From an uncultured Clostridia bacterium (GTDB taxonomy: Bacteria > Bacillota > Clostridia > TANB77 > CAG-508): a stretch of DNA of 64,000 nucleotides. Each line of letters starts with the position of its first letter. Position 1 is the stretch's first letter. This document shows, piece by piece, positions 54,280 through 63,596 of the stretch. A program made the translations under genes and the position numbers. The stretch covers positions 25,920 to 89,919 of the forward strand of contig CAOMRW010000005.1 in the NCBI GenBank assembly GCA_948485625.1, given 5' to 3'. Below the pieces are notes generated by a model. That model saw only the letters and a list, made by a program, of their open reading frames with translations, did not search any database and was not told the DNA's origin.

Positions 54280-56061
54280 TTATTTTATTTTTGCCAACAT
54301 AATAATAATATTACTTAGCTCTTTCTCTAATTCATTTTTTTCATTACTGTCTGTTGTTTTCTCTAATAGTTCTAATATTTCAAATTTTCTATTGTTTATT
54401 TTTTCTTTTTGATATACTTGCATTATATCATCTATTGCCTTTTCTAAATCGTCTATTTCATAGTCTTCTGCCATTATCATTGTTATTTGATTTTGTTCTT
54501 CTTGTTCTAAATTATCTATTATGCCATTTATATTACTATTTCCTTTTTCGAACTCTTCATACAGTTTTTTTGCTATTTTTGCATTTGTTTCATCTTGAAA
54601 GTCTTCTGCTTTTATATTTTGTTTTATTATTTCAAATATTGATAAGTCACTTGTTAATAATATAGATATTATTGTGTTTTCTCTTCTTTTTATTGCTTGT
54701 GATACTTCTTTTTTCTCTATTTTTTTATGTGTTATTATTGGTTTTGTTTTTTCTAGTAATTTATCATTATTTGAATTTTTATATGTTAGTTTATTTACTT
54801 CTGCATATATTGCTTCTTTTGATATGTCATATTCTTTTGCTATTTTTTCAATATATACTTCTCTTTCTATTGTGTTATCTACTTTAGAAATTAATTTTGC
54901 TATTTCATTTAAAAATTTAATTTTGTCATTGGTGTTTTCTAAATTCAAATCTTTTTGTAATATTTTTACTTTAAATTCTATAATTGAAAGTGCTTTATCT
55001 ATTAAATTTTTAAATCGTGCATTTCCATATTTTATTATATATTCGTCAGGATCTTTTGCTCCTTCCATTTGTAAAATACGTAAATCACATCCCATATTTT
55101 GTAATATTTCTAGTGCTCTTAATTTTGCTTTCAGTCCTGCTTCATCTGAGTCAAAGCTTAATATTATTTGTTCTGCATTTTTTCTAAGTAACCAGCCTTG
55201 TCCCTCTGTTAATGCTGTTCCTAGTGGTGCGACAACATTTGTTATTCCTCTTTGATGTAATGATATTACATCCATATATCCTTCTACAATTAGTAATTGT
55301 TTTGTGTCTCCTTTTTTTGCTACATTTAGTCCAAATAGGTGTCTTCCTTTACTGTATACTACATTTTCTGGCGAGTTTATATATTTAGGTTTTGAGTCAT
55401 CTAATACTCTTCCTCCAAATGCTATAACTCGTCCTCTTACATCACATATTGGAAACATTAGCCTATTTCTGTATCTGTCTATATATTGTCCTCTTTCATT
55501 TTTGTTTACTAGTCCAGATTCTAATATTTCTTTTTCTTCAAATCCTTGTTTTTTTAGTTCTTGGTATAGTTCATCAAATTTCCCTGAAAATCCTATTCTG
55601 AATGATTTTAGTGTTTCATTACTTAATTGTCTTTTTTTTATGTATTCTTGTGCTATTTTTGCTTGTGGTTTGTATAGGTTTTGATGATAGAATTCTGCTG
55701 TGAATTCATTTACTTTATATACTTTGTCTTTTAGTATTTCTTTTTGTGTATCTCCACTATTTTCTAGTGTTGGTAGTTGGATATTTGCTCTTTCTGCTAG
55801 CATTTGTACTGTTTCTATAAAGTTTATCCCTTCTATCTTTGATACAAATGTTATTACATTTCCTCCTACTCCACATCCAAAACAATGGAATATTTGTTTA
55901 TCTGGTGAAACTGAAAAAGAAGGAGATTTTTCGTTGTGAAATGGACATAGTCCAAAGAAATTTCTTCCGCTTCTTTTTAAGTGCATATATTGTGATATTA
56001 CATCTACTATATCATTTGATTGTCTTACTTCATTTAAGATTTCTTCGCTATATCTTATCAT
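54280..56061 (-). CDS. dnaG: DNA primase
   Basis: 593 residues. CHC2 zinc finger (about 38-66, CPFHNEKSPSFSVS...FHCFGCG), RNAP core with the 'RFRNRLMFPICDVRGRVIAF'-type block and TOPRIM motif LIVEGYMDVISLHQRG (about residue 258), then a DnaB-binding C-terminal domain. It makes RNA primers for replication. It starts the dnaG-sigA operon. Confidence 0.96.
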   Translation of the reverse strand: MIRYSEEILNEVRQSNDIVDVISQYMHLKRSGRNFFGLCPFHNEKSPSFSVSPDKQIFHCFGCGVGGNVITFVSKIEGINFIETVQMLAERANIQLPTLENSGDTQKEILKDKVYKVNEFTAEFYHQNLYKPQAKIAQEYIKKRQLSNETLKSFRIGFSGKFDELYQELKKQGFEEKEILESGLVNKNERGQYIDRYRNRLMFPICDVRGRVIAFGGRVLDDSKPKYINSPENVVYSKGRHLFGLNVAKKGDTKQLLIVEGYMDVISLHQRGITNVVAPLGTALTEGQGWLLRKNAEQIILSFDSDEAGLKAKLRALEILQNMGCDLRILQMEGAKDPDEYIIKYGNARFKNLIDKALSIIEFKVKILQKDLNLENTNDKIKFLNEIAKLISKVDNTIEREVYIEKIAKEYDISKEAIYAEVNKLTYKNSNNDKLLEKTKPIITHKKIEKKEVSQAIKRRENTIISILLTSDLSIFEIIKQNIKAEDFQDETNAKIAKKLYEEFEKGNSNINGIIDNLEQEEQNQITMIMAEDYEIDDLEKAIDDIMQVYQKEKINNRKFEILELLEKTTDSNEKNELEKELSNIIIMLAKIK

Positions 56062-56447
56062 TTTTCCTCTCTTTCTTTCAAATAAACATGTTTATTTATA
56101 TTATTCGACGAATTTTACATAAATCCTTCATGATTTTTGTAAAAATTAAAGAGCCTTTTCATCAGGCTCTTACAAATCTGTTCCAAGAATAATACTATTA
56201 ATAATGTTCCAACTGTTATTGCATCAAGTATCCAGAATACTAATTCTGATTTATCTATTTCTTTCGTGTCACATCACAAAAATAGTAAATTGACCGAAAA
56301 GACATAATCATAGCAAATAAAAATAGAATTACTGAACTATTGGGTTAATTATATATTTAATTGTTGATATATTCTATAAATTTTGTTATAATATTTACTA
56401 TATAAAAGTTGTTTCCAATAATATTATTATATTTAGGAGGTTTGAAT
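56062..56447. other. Divergent intergenic region with promoter and Spo0A-box-like site
   Basis: About 385 bases. TTCGACG at 56104-56110 is one base off the Spo0A-box complement and lies about 45 bases upstream of dnaG. TTGATA (56364-56369) and TATAAT (56387-56392), 17 bases apart, form a strong sigma-A promoter for the HAD gene. Palindromes such as AAACATGTTT near 56088 are also present. Confidence 0.5.
56364..56392 (+). promoter_or_regulatory. Sigma-A promoter of the HAD gene
   Basis: TTGATA-17-TATAAT, consensus -10, transcription toward 56448. Confidence 0.8.
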
Positions 56448-56927
56448 ATGAAAAATGCATTTATTTTTTATGTCGATATGGATGGTGTACTGAATTTATT
56501 TGAGAAAGATAAAAATGCTAGATTAAACATGTGGACTCCTGGGTATTTTATTGATATTCCAGTGAGAGAGGGAATTTCTGATTTATTAGAACGGATAAAT
56601 TCAGAATCTTATGTAGTAATTTTATCAAAAGTTATTAATAGGTTTGGTGTTACAAGAGAAAAAAATATTTGGCTTCAGAATAATATTTCACAAAATGCTT
56701 ATAGTGATGTGGTTTATGTTCCATATGATAGGAGCAAGTCTGATTATTTATTTTCTTATTATCCTTCTATTTTGTTGGATGATAATGAATCTAATTTGGC
56801 AGAATGTGAAAAAAAAGGCTGTCATGCCCTTTTTATTTCTGATATTAAGATAAGTCAGAAATATCCTAATGCTAAAACTATGGATGATATTTGGAATTTT
56901 TATCATGATTTGGTTTCCAAATTATGA
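56448..56927 (+). CDS. HAD-family phosphatase, 5'(3')-deoxyribonucleotidase-like
   Basis: 159 residues from the ATG with TTAGGAGG upstream; an earlier ATG has no such signal. Motif I is YVDMDGVLNLF (nucleophile D at about residue 10), motif II ILSKV, and motif IV ILLDDNESNL. Such enzymes dephosphorylate deoxynucleotides; substrate here is uncertain. It has one in-frame CGG (LLERINS); skipping C there leads to TAA immediately. Own promoter, terminator and a somewhat higher GC suggest an acquired, single-gene unit. Confidence 0.75.
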   Translation: MKNAFIFYVDMDGVLNLFEKDKNARLNMWTPGYFIDIPVREGISDLLERINSESYVVILSKVINRFGVTREKNIWLQNNISQNAYSDVVYVPYDRSKSDYLFSYYPSILLDDNESNLAECEKKGCHALFISDIKISQKYPNAKTMDDIWNFYHDLVSKL

Positions 56928-56950
56928 TTTAATATCTGTTTTATAAAAAG

Positions 56951-56981
56951 TGAGACGATTGGAACTATACCAATTGTCTCA
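56951..56981 (+). terminator. Terminator of the HAD gene
   Basis: TGAGACGATTGG/CCAATTGTCTCA stem (56951-56962, 56970-56981) with one mismatch and a T-rich tail. Confidence 0.8.
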
Positions 56982-57110
56982 TTTTCTTGGGAGATTTTTC
57001 TATCAGAAACTTATAAAAGTTTCTGAAGATTTTCCATTTGTTTAAATGCCTCATTGTAACCAATTAACTGGGATAGTTCAATATCTCTTGGTGTACCTAA
57101 CGAACTTATT

Positions 57111-57761
57111 TTAATTATTTATTAACATCATTTTATTGTCTAATTTGTTAATAATCTTAGCACATTGTATAAGTTCTTTTGAATTAGCTTTTGTTATGTT
57201 TTTATTAGGTTTATATTTCATTTTATGTTCTATGCTAGCCCAAAAGTCCATTGCTAATGTTCTTATTTGTATTTCTACTTTTACATATACTAAATTTTGA
57301 GATAATGCTACTGGTACTTCAATAATCATATGATAACTTGAATATCCACTTTTCTTTGGATTGGCTATATAATCTTTTTCTTTTAAAATTTTGATACCTG
57401 GTAGATTTGTTATCAAATTTCTAATTGAGTAAACATTCTTTTTTAATGGGCATATTACTCTTATTCCTGCTATGTCATTTATGTTTTCTATCATTTCTTT
57501 ATATGTATATTCTAGCCCTTTGTTTTTCATTTTTGTTGTTATACTTTCTGGAGCTTTTATTCTTGTATTTATATGATCTATTAGGTCATTATCATAAAAT
57601 ATTTTTGATTCTTGTTTTAATATATCTAATTTATTTTCTATTTCTTTTATTGCTACTTTATATATAAACATTATTTTTTCAAAGTTTTTGCTATTTATTT
57701 CTATATTTTCATCTGTTTTTAAAAAATTTTCTATTTTTTGTAATTCACTACTTTTTTCCAT
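57111..57761 (-). CDS. Small alarmone synthetase-like protein (RelA/SpoT synthetase domain)
   Basis: 216 residues. Synthetase-domain blocks are visible: IRVICPLKKNVYSIRNL, 'KEKDYIANPKKSGYSSYHMI' and VEIQIRTLAMDFWASIEHK. No hydrolase or regulatory domain, so it is of the short (RelP/RelQ-like) class that makes (p)ppGpp. N-terminal 40 residues are helical. The enzyme lies apart from nucleotide or ribosome genes; a weak open stretch without a start lies downstream at about 57010-57105. Confidence 0.87.
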   Translation of the reverse strand: MEKSSELQKIENFLKTDENIEINSKNFEKIMFIYKVAIKEIENKLDILKQESKIFYDNDLIDHINTRIKAPESITTKMKNKGLEYTYKEMIENINDIAGIRVICPLKKNVYSIRNLITNLPGIKILKEKDYIANPKKSGYSSYHMIIEVPVALSQNLVYVKVEIQIRTLAMDFWASIEHKMKYKPNKNITKANSKELIQCAKIINKLDNKMMLINN

Positions 57762-57879
57762 TTATACTATCTCCTTAGTTAACATCTCTTTTTATTATAT
57801 GCTTATTTTATTAGGTTATTGTTTCTAATTGATATTTTATTTGTGTTTTTTGTGTGAACTTATCTAATATATTATAATT

Positions 57880-57914
57880 TATACAAATTAGGAATTGTAT
57901 TCCCAATTTGTATA
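57880..57914. terminator. Hairpin between the alarmone synthetase and the next gene
   Basis: Arms 57880-57895 and 57899-57914 (TATACAAATTAGGAAT, one mismatch), tight 3-base loop. A second small hairpin (AGTTCAC/GTGAACT) is at 57951-57970, close to the next gene's stop. Confidence 0.6.
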
Positions 57915-57996
57915 AAAACTTTGATCTTTTATTTAATTAAATTAATAAAAAGTTCACTTCTTTGTGAACTCTTTATATATTAAATCATTATATTAT

Positions 57997-59277
57997 CTAT
58001 CTTTGATCACTATCATCTTCTACATAAATATCTATTTCTGGTGTTCCTTCCATTCTTATAGTTTGTGTAGCTAATTTTCTTTTTCCTAGTGTAGCTTTTA
58101 TTGTTTCTATTGTTTCTTGTCTTTTTTCTTGTGGTATAGAGTTTAATTGTCTAATAAAACCTGCTTCACTTAACATTGATATTGTGTTTGTAGTTTCTGT
58201 ATCTAATTTTATATCTCCTAATATATTTATTAAACAATCTATACTTTCTTCTTTATAATCATCTTGTAATTCTCTTATTTCACTAATAAGCTTTGTTTCT
58301 TTCATTTGTGCATTATTGACTTTTCCATTTATTTGCTCATATATATCTAAAATTTCTTTTCTTGATAACTCTTTTCCTGAAAATGTTTGTATTTTTTCTA
58401 TGAATTCCTCTTTTTGATTTGGTTTTAATCTTTTCATATTTTCTGATTGAGGAATTACAAATAGTTCTGTTTCTTTATATTTTCCTGCTATTTCTTTTGC
58501 CATTTGGTTTAAAATTAATGATTTTAATTCATCTAGTTCAAATCTACTTTCTTTTGTTCCTCTATCTTCTTCTATTTTTTGATATTCTTGTTTAACCATT
58601 TGAGCCAAGTCTTGTTCAATCATTTCTTCTACAGGCATAACTTTAGATAATTCATATATTCTTGTTCCTTTGCTAATATCACTATAATAGTTTTCTGCCA
58701 TTTTCCTTGCTATTATTTGATGAATTAAATTTTGTATTTCTTGACTTATATCGCTATCTTTTAATATTTCTTTTAATTCGTTTATTCTATCTGTTATTTC
58801 CCAGTCTTTTTTATCTTTACAAAGTCTATATAATATTTCTAGTTCACTTAATATACGTTTTTCTACAATGTCTTGGTCTTCAACATTTTGTATTAATTTA
58901 AGCCTTTCCTTTATGTCTATATCTCCTTCTTCTATTATTGTATCTATTACTTGATCTGGTACTTCTGTATCTGCTTCTTGTATCACTTCTGTTATTATTT
59001 TATCTGGAATATTATTTGTTTTAGAAATTTGTGTAGCTATTTTTTCAAAAAGTCTATCTGGTAATTTTTGACTCTCTAAACATTTTGCCAACATATCTCT
59101 TGTTTTAGCTGGGTCTAAATGTTTTTCAATTATTTCCATTATTTCTTCAACAGTATTATCAATAGGGTCTTCCTCTCCATTCTCTTTTCTTTCATTGAAT
59201 GATATTTCAATTTTTTCTGCAAATTGCTCTGCAGTTTTTATTCCTAACATTTTTTTGATTTTATTTAGTATATCCAT
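57997..59277 (-). CDS. Hypothetical helical protein
   Basis: 426 residues, ATG with AAAGGTGA upstream. No family recognised. Strongly charged and predicted almost fully helical, with repeated motifs of the kind 'KLPDRLFEKIATQISKTNNI' and 'DKIITEVIQEADTEVPDQVI', suggesting a repeat solenoid. No signal peptide or membrane segment. It is a single gene between the alarmone synthetase and adhE with a REPIN-like palindrome upstream. Confidence 0.6.
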   Translation of the reverse strand: MDILNKIKKMLGIKTAEQFAEKIEISFNERKENGEEDPIDNTVEEIMEIIEKHLDPAKTRDMLAKCLESQKLPDRLFEKIATQISKTNNIPDKIITEVIQEADTEVPDQVIDTIIEEGDIDIKERLKLIQNVEDQDIVEKRILSELEILYRLCKDKKDWEITDRINELKEILKDSDISQEIQNLIHQIIARKMAENYYSDISKGTRIYELSKVMPVEEMIEQDLAQMVKQEYQKIEEDRGTKESRFELDELKSLILNQMAKEIAGKYKETELFVIPQSENMKRLKPNQKEEFIEKIQTFSGKELSRKEILDIYEQINGKVNNAQMKETKLISEIRELQDDYKEESIDCLINILGDIKLDTETTNTISMLSEAGFIRQLNSIPQEKRQETIETIKATLGKRKLATQTIRMEGTPEIDIYVEDDSDQR

Positions 59278-59323
59278 TTAATTCACCTTTTTTCTATATA
59301 TAATTTGTTTAGTTTTTGGATAA

Positions 59324-59406
59324 GGGAAAAGGGACAGTCTTTTAAAATTAAAGGACCGTCCCTTTTCCCCGTTTTTCAGGGATTTTAAGGAATGTCCCCT
59401 TTTTTC
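59324..59406. repeat. REPIN-like palindrome (GGGACAGTC variant) plus a half copy
   Basis: Arms 59324-59344 and 59349-59369 (GGGAAAAGGGACAGTCTTTT core) pair with two mismatches; next to it, 59378-59402 carries another incomplete unit (AGGGATTTTAAGGAATGTCC). The element is between adhE and the hypothetical gene. Confidence 0.75.
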
Positions 59407-59412
59407 TATTTT

Positions 59413-62013
59413 TTATTTTCCATAATAACTATCTAACATTATTTGTTTAATTTCTTCTACTAATGGAAGTCTTGGGTTTGCTGTTGTACATTGGTCTTCA
59501 AATGCTCTATCTGCTAACATATCTAATTTTGCTAAATATTCTTGTTCTTCTATTCCTGCTTCTTTGAAAGATTTTGGTATTCCTAAGTTTTCATTCAATT
59601 GTTTTATTCTTTCTACTAAACTATCTACTCCTTCTTCAACTGTGTCTGCTTTTAGGCTTAATCTTTTTGCTAATTGTCTATATTTTTCGTCTGCTATGAA
59701 GTATTCATATTTAGGGAATGATACAAATTTTGATGGTTTACTTCCATTGTATTTTACTATATATGGTAGTAATATTGCGTTTATTCTTCCATGTGGCATA
59801 TGGAATTCTGCTCCTATTTTGTGTGCTATTGAGTGGCTTATTCCTAAAAATGCATTTGTAAATGCCATTCCTGCTATTGTGCTTGCATTATGCATTTTTT
59901 CTCTTGCTAATTTATTTGTTCCATCATTATATGCTACTTCTAGATAGTTCATTACTAATTCAATGGCTTTTTCTGCTAATCCATCTGTATAGTCTGATGC
60001 CATATTTGATACATATGCTTCTAATGCATGTGTTAATACATCCATTCCTGTGTCTGCTGTAACTGATTTTGGTAAGCTCATTACTAAATCTGGGTCTACT
60101 ATTGCTACATCTGGTGTTAATTCATAGTCTGCTAATGGGTATTTTTTATTTTTTTCTTTGTCTGTTATTACTGCAAATGATGTTACTTCTGATCCTGTTC
60201 CTGATGTTGTTGGTATTGCTACCATTTTTGCTTTTTCTCCTAATTTAGGGAATTTATAAGTACGTTTTCTTATATCCATAAATTTAAGTTTTAGTCCTTC
60301 AATATCTGCATCTGGATGTTCATAGAATAGCCACATTCCTTTTGCTGCATCCATTGGACTTCCTCCACCAATTGCTATTATTACATCTGGCTTGAAACTA
60401 TTCATTTGTTCTACACCTTTTTTTATTGTGTCAAATGATGGGTCTGGCTCTACATCACTGAATATTTCTGAATGTACGTATTTTTGTCTATTTCTCAAAT
60501 GATATAGTATTTTGTCTACATATCCTAATTTTACCATTCCTTGGTCTGTTACTATAAATGCTCTTTCTATATCTGGCATTTTTTCTAAGTATGCTATTGA
60601 ACCTGCTTCAAAATATATTTTTTCTGGAACTTTAAACCATTGCATATTAACTCTCCTTTTCGCAACTCTTTTTATATTTATTAAGTTTACTGATGATACA
60701 TTTGCTGTTGTTGAATTTCCTCCAAATGAACCACATCCTAGTGTTAATGATGGCATGTTTGTGTTATATATATCACCTATTGCTCCATGTGTTGATGGAG
60801 AGTTTACTATTATTCTTCCTGCTTTCATTGTTTCTGAAAATTTTAATATTGTTTCATTGTTTTCACTATGAATTACTGCTGAATGTCCAAGTCCTCCAAA
60901 TTCTAGTAATCTTTCTGCTTTGTTTATTCCTTCTTCTTCATTTTCTACAATGTAATATGTTAATACTGGACTTAGTTTTTCTTTTGAGAATGGATATTCT
61001 CTTCCAACTCCTTCTTCATATACTACTATTACTTTTGTTTCTTTTGGTATTTCAAATCCTGCTTCTTTTGCAATTGTATATGGTGATTGTCCTGGTACAT
61101 GTGATTTTAGTTTAAATCCATATTCTTCTGTATATTCAAACATTGAGTTTTTAAGTTTTTCTTTTTCTTCTGGATTTACAAAGTAGCATCCTGCTTCTCT
61201 CATTAGTTCTTCAAATTCTTTATATATTTCTCTATCTACTAAAACTGCTTGTTCTGATGCACATATCATTCCATTATCAAATGCTTTTGATAATACTAAA
61301 TCATTTACTGATGTTTTTAATTTTGCTGTTTTGTCTATATAGCATGGAACATTTCCTGGTCCTACTCCTAGTGCTGGTTTTCCACATGAGTATGCACTTC
61401 TTACCATTCCTGTTCCTCCTGTTGCTAATATTAAGTTAACATTAGGATGGTTCATTAATAATCTTGTTGCTGTTATTGATGGTTCTTCTATCCATAATAT
61501 ACAGTTTTCTGGTGCACCTGCTGCTACTGCTGCATCTCTTAATATTCTTGCAGCTTCTGAACTACTTTTTTGTGCTGATGGATGGAATCCAAATATTATT
61601 ACATTTCTTGTTTTTGCTGATATTATTGATTTGAACATGGTTGTTGATGTTGGGTTTGTAACTGGTGTTACTCCTGCTATTATTCCAACTGGTTCTGCTA
61701 TTTCTACATAGTCTTCTTCATCATTTTCATTAATTATTCCTACTGTTTTTTCATATTTTATACTGTGATATACATATTCTGTTGCAAACATGTTCTTTGT
61801 TATTTTGTCTTCATATATTCCTCTTCCTGTTTCTTCTACTGCCATTTTTGCAAGTTCCATATGGTGTTCTAATCCTGCCATTGACATTGCTTTTACTATA
61901 TTATTTACCTGCTCTTGGTCTAATTTCATATATTCTTCTGATGCTTTTTTTGCTTTTTCAATTAATTCATTTATCATCTTTTGTATTTTTTCTTCTTCTA
62001 AATTTTCTGGCAT
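59413..62013 (-). CDS. adhE: Bifunctional acetaldehyde-CoA/alcohol dehydrogenase
   Basis: 866 residues. N-terminal aldehyde dehydrogenase domain (about 1-445) with the catalytic cysteine in NGMICASEQAV, and C-terminal iron-type alcohol dehydrogenase (about 450-866) with GGGSPMDAAKG and the metal-binding histidines in 'GISHSIAHKIGAEFHMPHGR'. It converts acetyl-CoA to ethanol and regenerates NAD+. Together with PFL and POR it completes a mixed fermentation. Standard length. Confidence 0.97.
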   Translation of the reverse strand: MPENLEEEKIQKMINELIEKAKKASEEYMKLDQEQVNNIVKAMSMAGLEHHMELAKMAVEETGRGIYEDKITKNMFATEYVYHSIKYEKTVGIINENDEEDYVEIAEPVGIIAGVTPVTNPTSTTMFKSIISAKTRNVIIFGFHPSAQKSSSEAARILRDAAVAAGAPENCILWIEEPSITATRLLMNHPNVNLILATGGTGMVRSAYSCGKPALGVGPGNVPCYIDKTAKLKTSVNDLVLSKAFDNGMICASEQAVLVDREIYKEFEELMREAGCYFVNPEEKEKLKNSMFEYTEEYGFKLKSHVPGQSPYTIAKEAGFEIPKETKVIVVYEEGVGREYPFSKEKLSPVLTYYIVENEEEGINKAERLLEFGGLGHSAVIHSENNETILKFSETMKAGRIIVNSPSTHGAIGDIYNTNMPSLTLGCGSFGGNSTTANVSSVNLINIKRVAKRRVNMQWFKVPEKIYFEAGSIAYLEKMPDIERAFIVTDQGMVKLGYVDKILYHLRNRQKYVHSEIFSDVEPDPSFDTIKKGVEQMNSFKPDVIIAIGGGSPMDAAKGMWLFYEHPDADIEGLKLKFMDIRKRTYKFPKLGEKAKMVAIPTTSGTGSEVTSFAVITDKEKNKKYPLADYELTPDVAIVDPDLVMSLPKSVTADTGMDVLTHALEAYVSNMASDYTDGLAEKAIELVMNYLEVAYNDGTNKLAREKMHNASTIAGMAFTNAFLGISHSIAHKIGAEFHMPHGRINAILLPYIVKYNGSKPSKFVSFPKYEYFIADEKYRQLAKRLSLKADTVEEGVDSLVERIKQLNENLGIPKSFKEAGIEEQEYLAKLDMLADRAFEDQCTTANPRLPLVEEIKQIMLDSYYGK

Positions 62014-62083
62014 TGTTTTTCCTCCTTAGTATTTATTTTATCCTAATTATTATATATTATTAGAAAAAATTGTCAATGAGTTT

Positions 62084-62129
62084 AAAAAAATAACTAACAA
62101 ATTTTTATAAATTTGTTAGTTATTTTTTT
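62084..62129 (-). terminator. Terminator of the M23 peptidase gene
   Basis: 21-bp perfect stem (62084-62104 and 62109-62129) with a 4-base loop and T run. Confidence 0.85.
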
Positions 62130-62270
62130 ATTAAAATTATCTTTGATTAAATTTTCAATATAGTAATATTAATTTTTAGTATTATAGTTGATAATTTATA
62201 TATCTTAATCTTATATCTTAATTTATTAAATGTATAGAAAAATAGTCAAATATTACATTTTTCTAAATAT

Positions 62271-63227
62271 TTATTTATATAAATATTGCTGTGGATTTAC
62301 ATGTTTTCCATTTATTCTAATTTCTAAGTGTAAATGTGGTCCTGTTGAATTTCCTGTTGTTCCTACTAATGCTATTGTATCTCCTGATTTTACTTCTTGA
62401 CCTGGTTTTACATACATTTTACTTGTATGTGCATACCATGTTTCTACTCCATTTCCATGGTCTACTTTTACTAAATATCCATATGCTCCACTTTTTTCTG
62501 CATGTGTTACTGTTCCATTTGCAATTACTTTTATTGGAGTACCTGTTGCTGCTGCTATGTCTAATCCTGTGTGTGTTGAAGACCTTATACTACTACTTAC
62601 TCCATATCTTGAAGAAATATTTCCTGATACAGGTAATGTTGCAATTTTTATTCCATTTACATTAGATATTGCTTCTGTTGTATCAATGTCAAGTTTTTCG
62701 ATTATATTTGTTTTTGCTACTTCTAATGTATTTGTATTAAATTCTTCTATATTTTTTGTTGTTTTTTCATTTACTGTGCAGATTATTTCTCCATCTGTTG
62801 TTTCTTTTATTTCATTTATTATCTGCTCTGCTGTTTCTAATGTTTCTACATTTTCAATACTTTCTTCATTAAATGCTATTTCATAGTATTTATATGTTAT
62901 TTCTAGTTCTTTCTGTACTGCTATTAATATCTCACTTTCATTATTTTCTTTAGTTCTTTCTACTAATTTTAACTCATATTCTGGACTTTTTGTTAGCTCT
63001 ATTTTAGATATACTTTTATTTTTATAATTTTCTATGTTTTCATTTATTATTTCATTTAATGCTTTTTTGTTTTCTATATATCCAACTTCTTCTCCAGAAA
63101 TTTTCACTTCATACATTGGTTTATATTTTATTAAAACTATCGCGATAATAAACCCTAAAGCTAATAAAATTATGTTGAAAATTTTTAGTGTTTCTTTTGT
63201 ATAGAATTTAAATTTTCTTATACTAAT
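62271..63227 (-). CDS. M23 (LytM) metallopeptidase, membrane-anchored
   Basis: About 318 residues if translation starts at the ATT at 63227, 9 bases after AAGGAGA; the open frame contains a GTG directly against this Shine-Dalgarno and a TTG at 63299 without one. One membrane helix (about 14-32), a helical/coiled region, then the LytM domain with the zinc histidine in HTGLDIAAATGTPI (about residue 225), WYAHTS and GPHLHLEIRINGK. It likely cuts peptidoglycan during growth or sporulation (SpoIIQ-like layout). The upstream start choice affects only the membrane-anchor length. Confidence 0.85.
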   Translation of the reverse strand: MSIRKFKFYTKETLKIFNIILLALGFIIAIVLIKYKPMYEVKISGEEVGYIENKKALNEIINENIENYKNKSISKIELTKSPEYELKLVERTKENNESEILIAVQKELEITYKYYEIAFNEESIENVETLETAEQIINEIKETTDGEIICTVNEKTTKNIEEFNTNTLEVAKTNIIEKLDIDTTEAISNVNGIKIATLPVSGNISSRYGVSSSIRSSTHTGLDIAAATGTPIKVIANGTVTHAEKSGAYGYLVKVDHGNGVETWYAHTSKMYVKPGQEVKSGDTIALVGTTGNSTGPHLHLEIRINGKHVNPQQYLYK

Positions 63228-63299
63228 AAAATTCACTCTCCTTTTTATTTTTTTAACGCGACTATTGTTTATTATACTATATATTCTGCTCATTTGCAA

Positions 63300-63596
63300 A
63301 TTATGTATTCATAATTATGTTAGTTTTTTCTATTTTTTTTCGTTTTTTTCTGGGTATTTTTACCAATGTCCTTATTTTACTCTTTTTTTCTTGTTTTTTC
63401 TTGTTTTTTCTCTTTTTTTCATTATCAAAATAGATTATTTTCTATAATATTTTTATTTATAATATATCCTAGGGTATTATATTTAATTTTTATATTTGCA
63501 TTTCTATTTACTGGTAAGTTTATTTGTATTTTGTAGTTACTTCAAAACTTATAAGTTAAATGATATATTATTATAAAAAATAGGAAGGTGATAAAA
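63300..63596. other. Intergenic region, nothing recognised
   Basis: About 300 bases of T-rich, AT-rich sequence between divergent genes. No clear structure. Confidence 0.4.

Noticed and set aside
57007..57105. About 30 open codons on the minus strand (reading GTPRDIELSQLIGY...)
   Set aside because: No start codon or ribosome-binding site and too short; vaguely like a Spo0E-type or decayed gene end, but not supportable.
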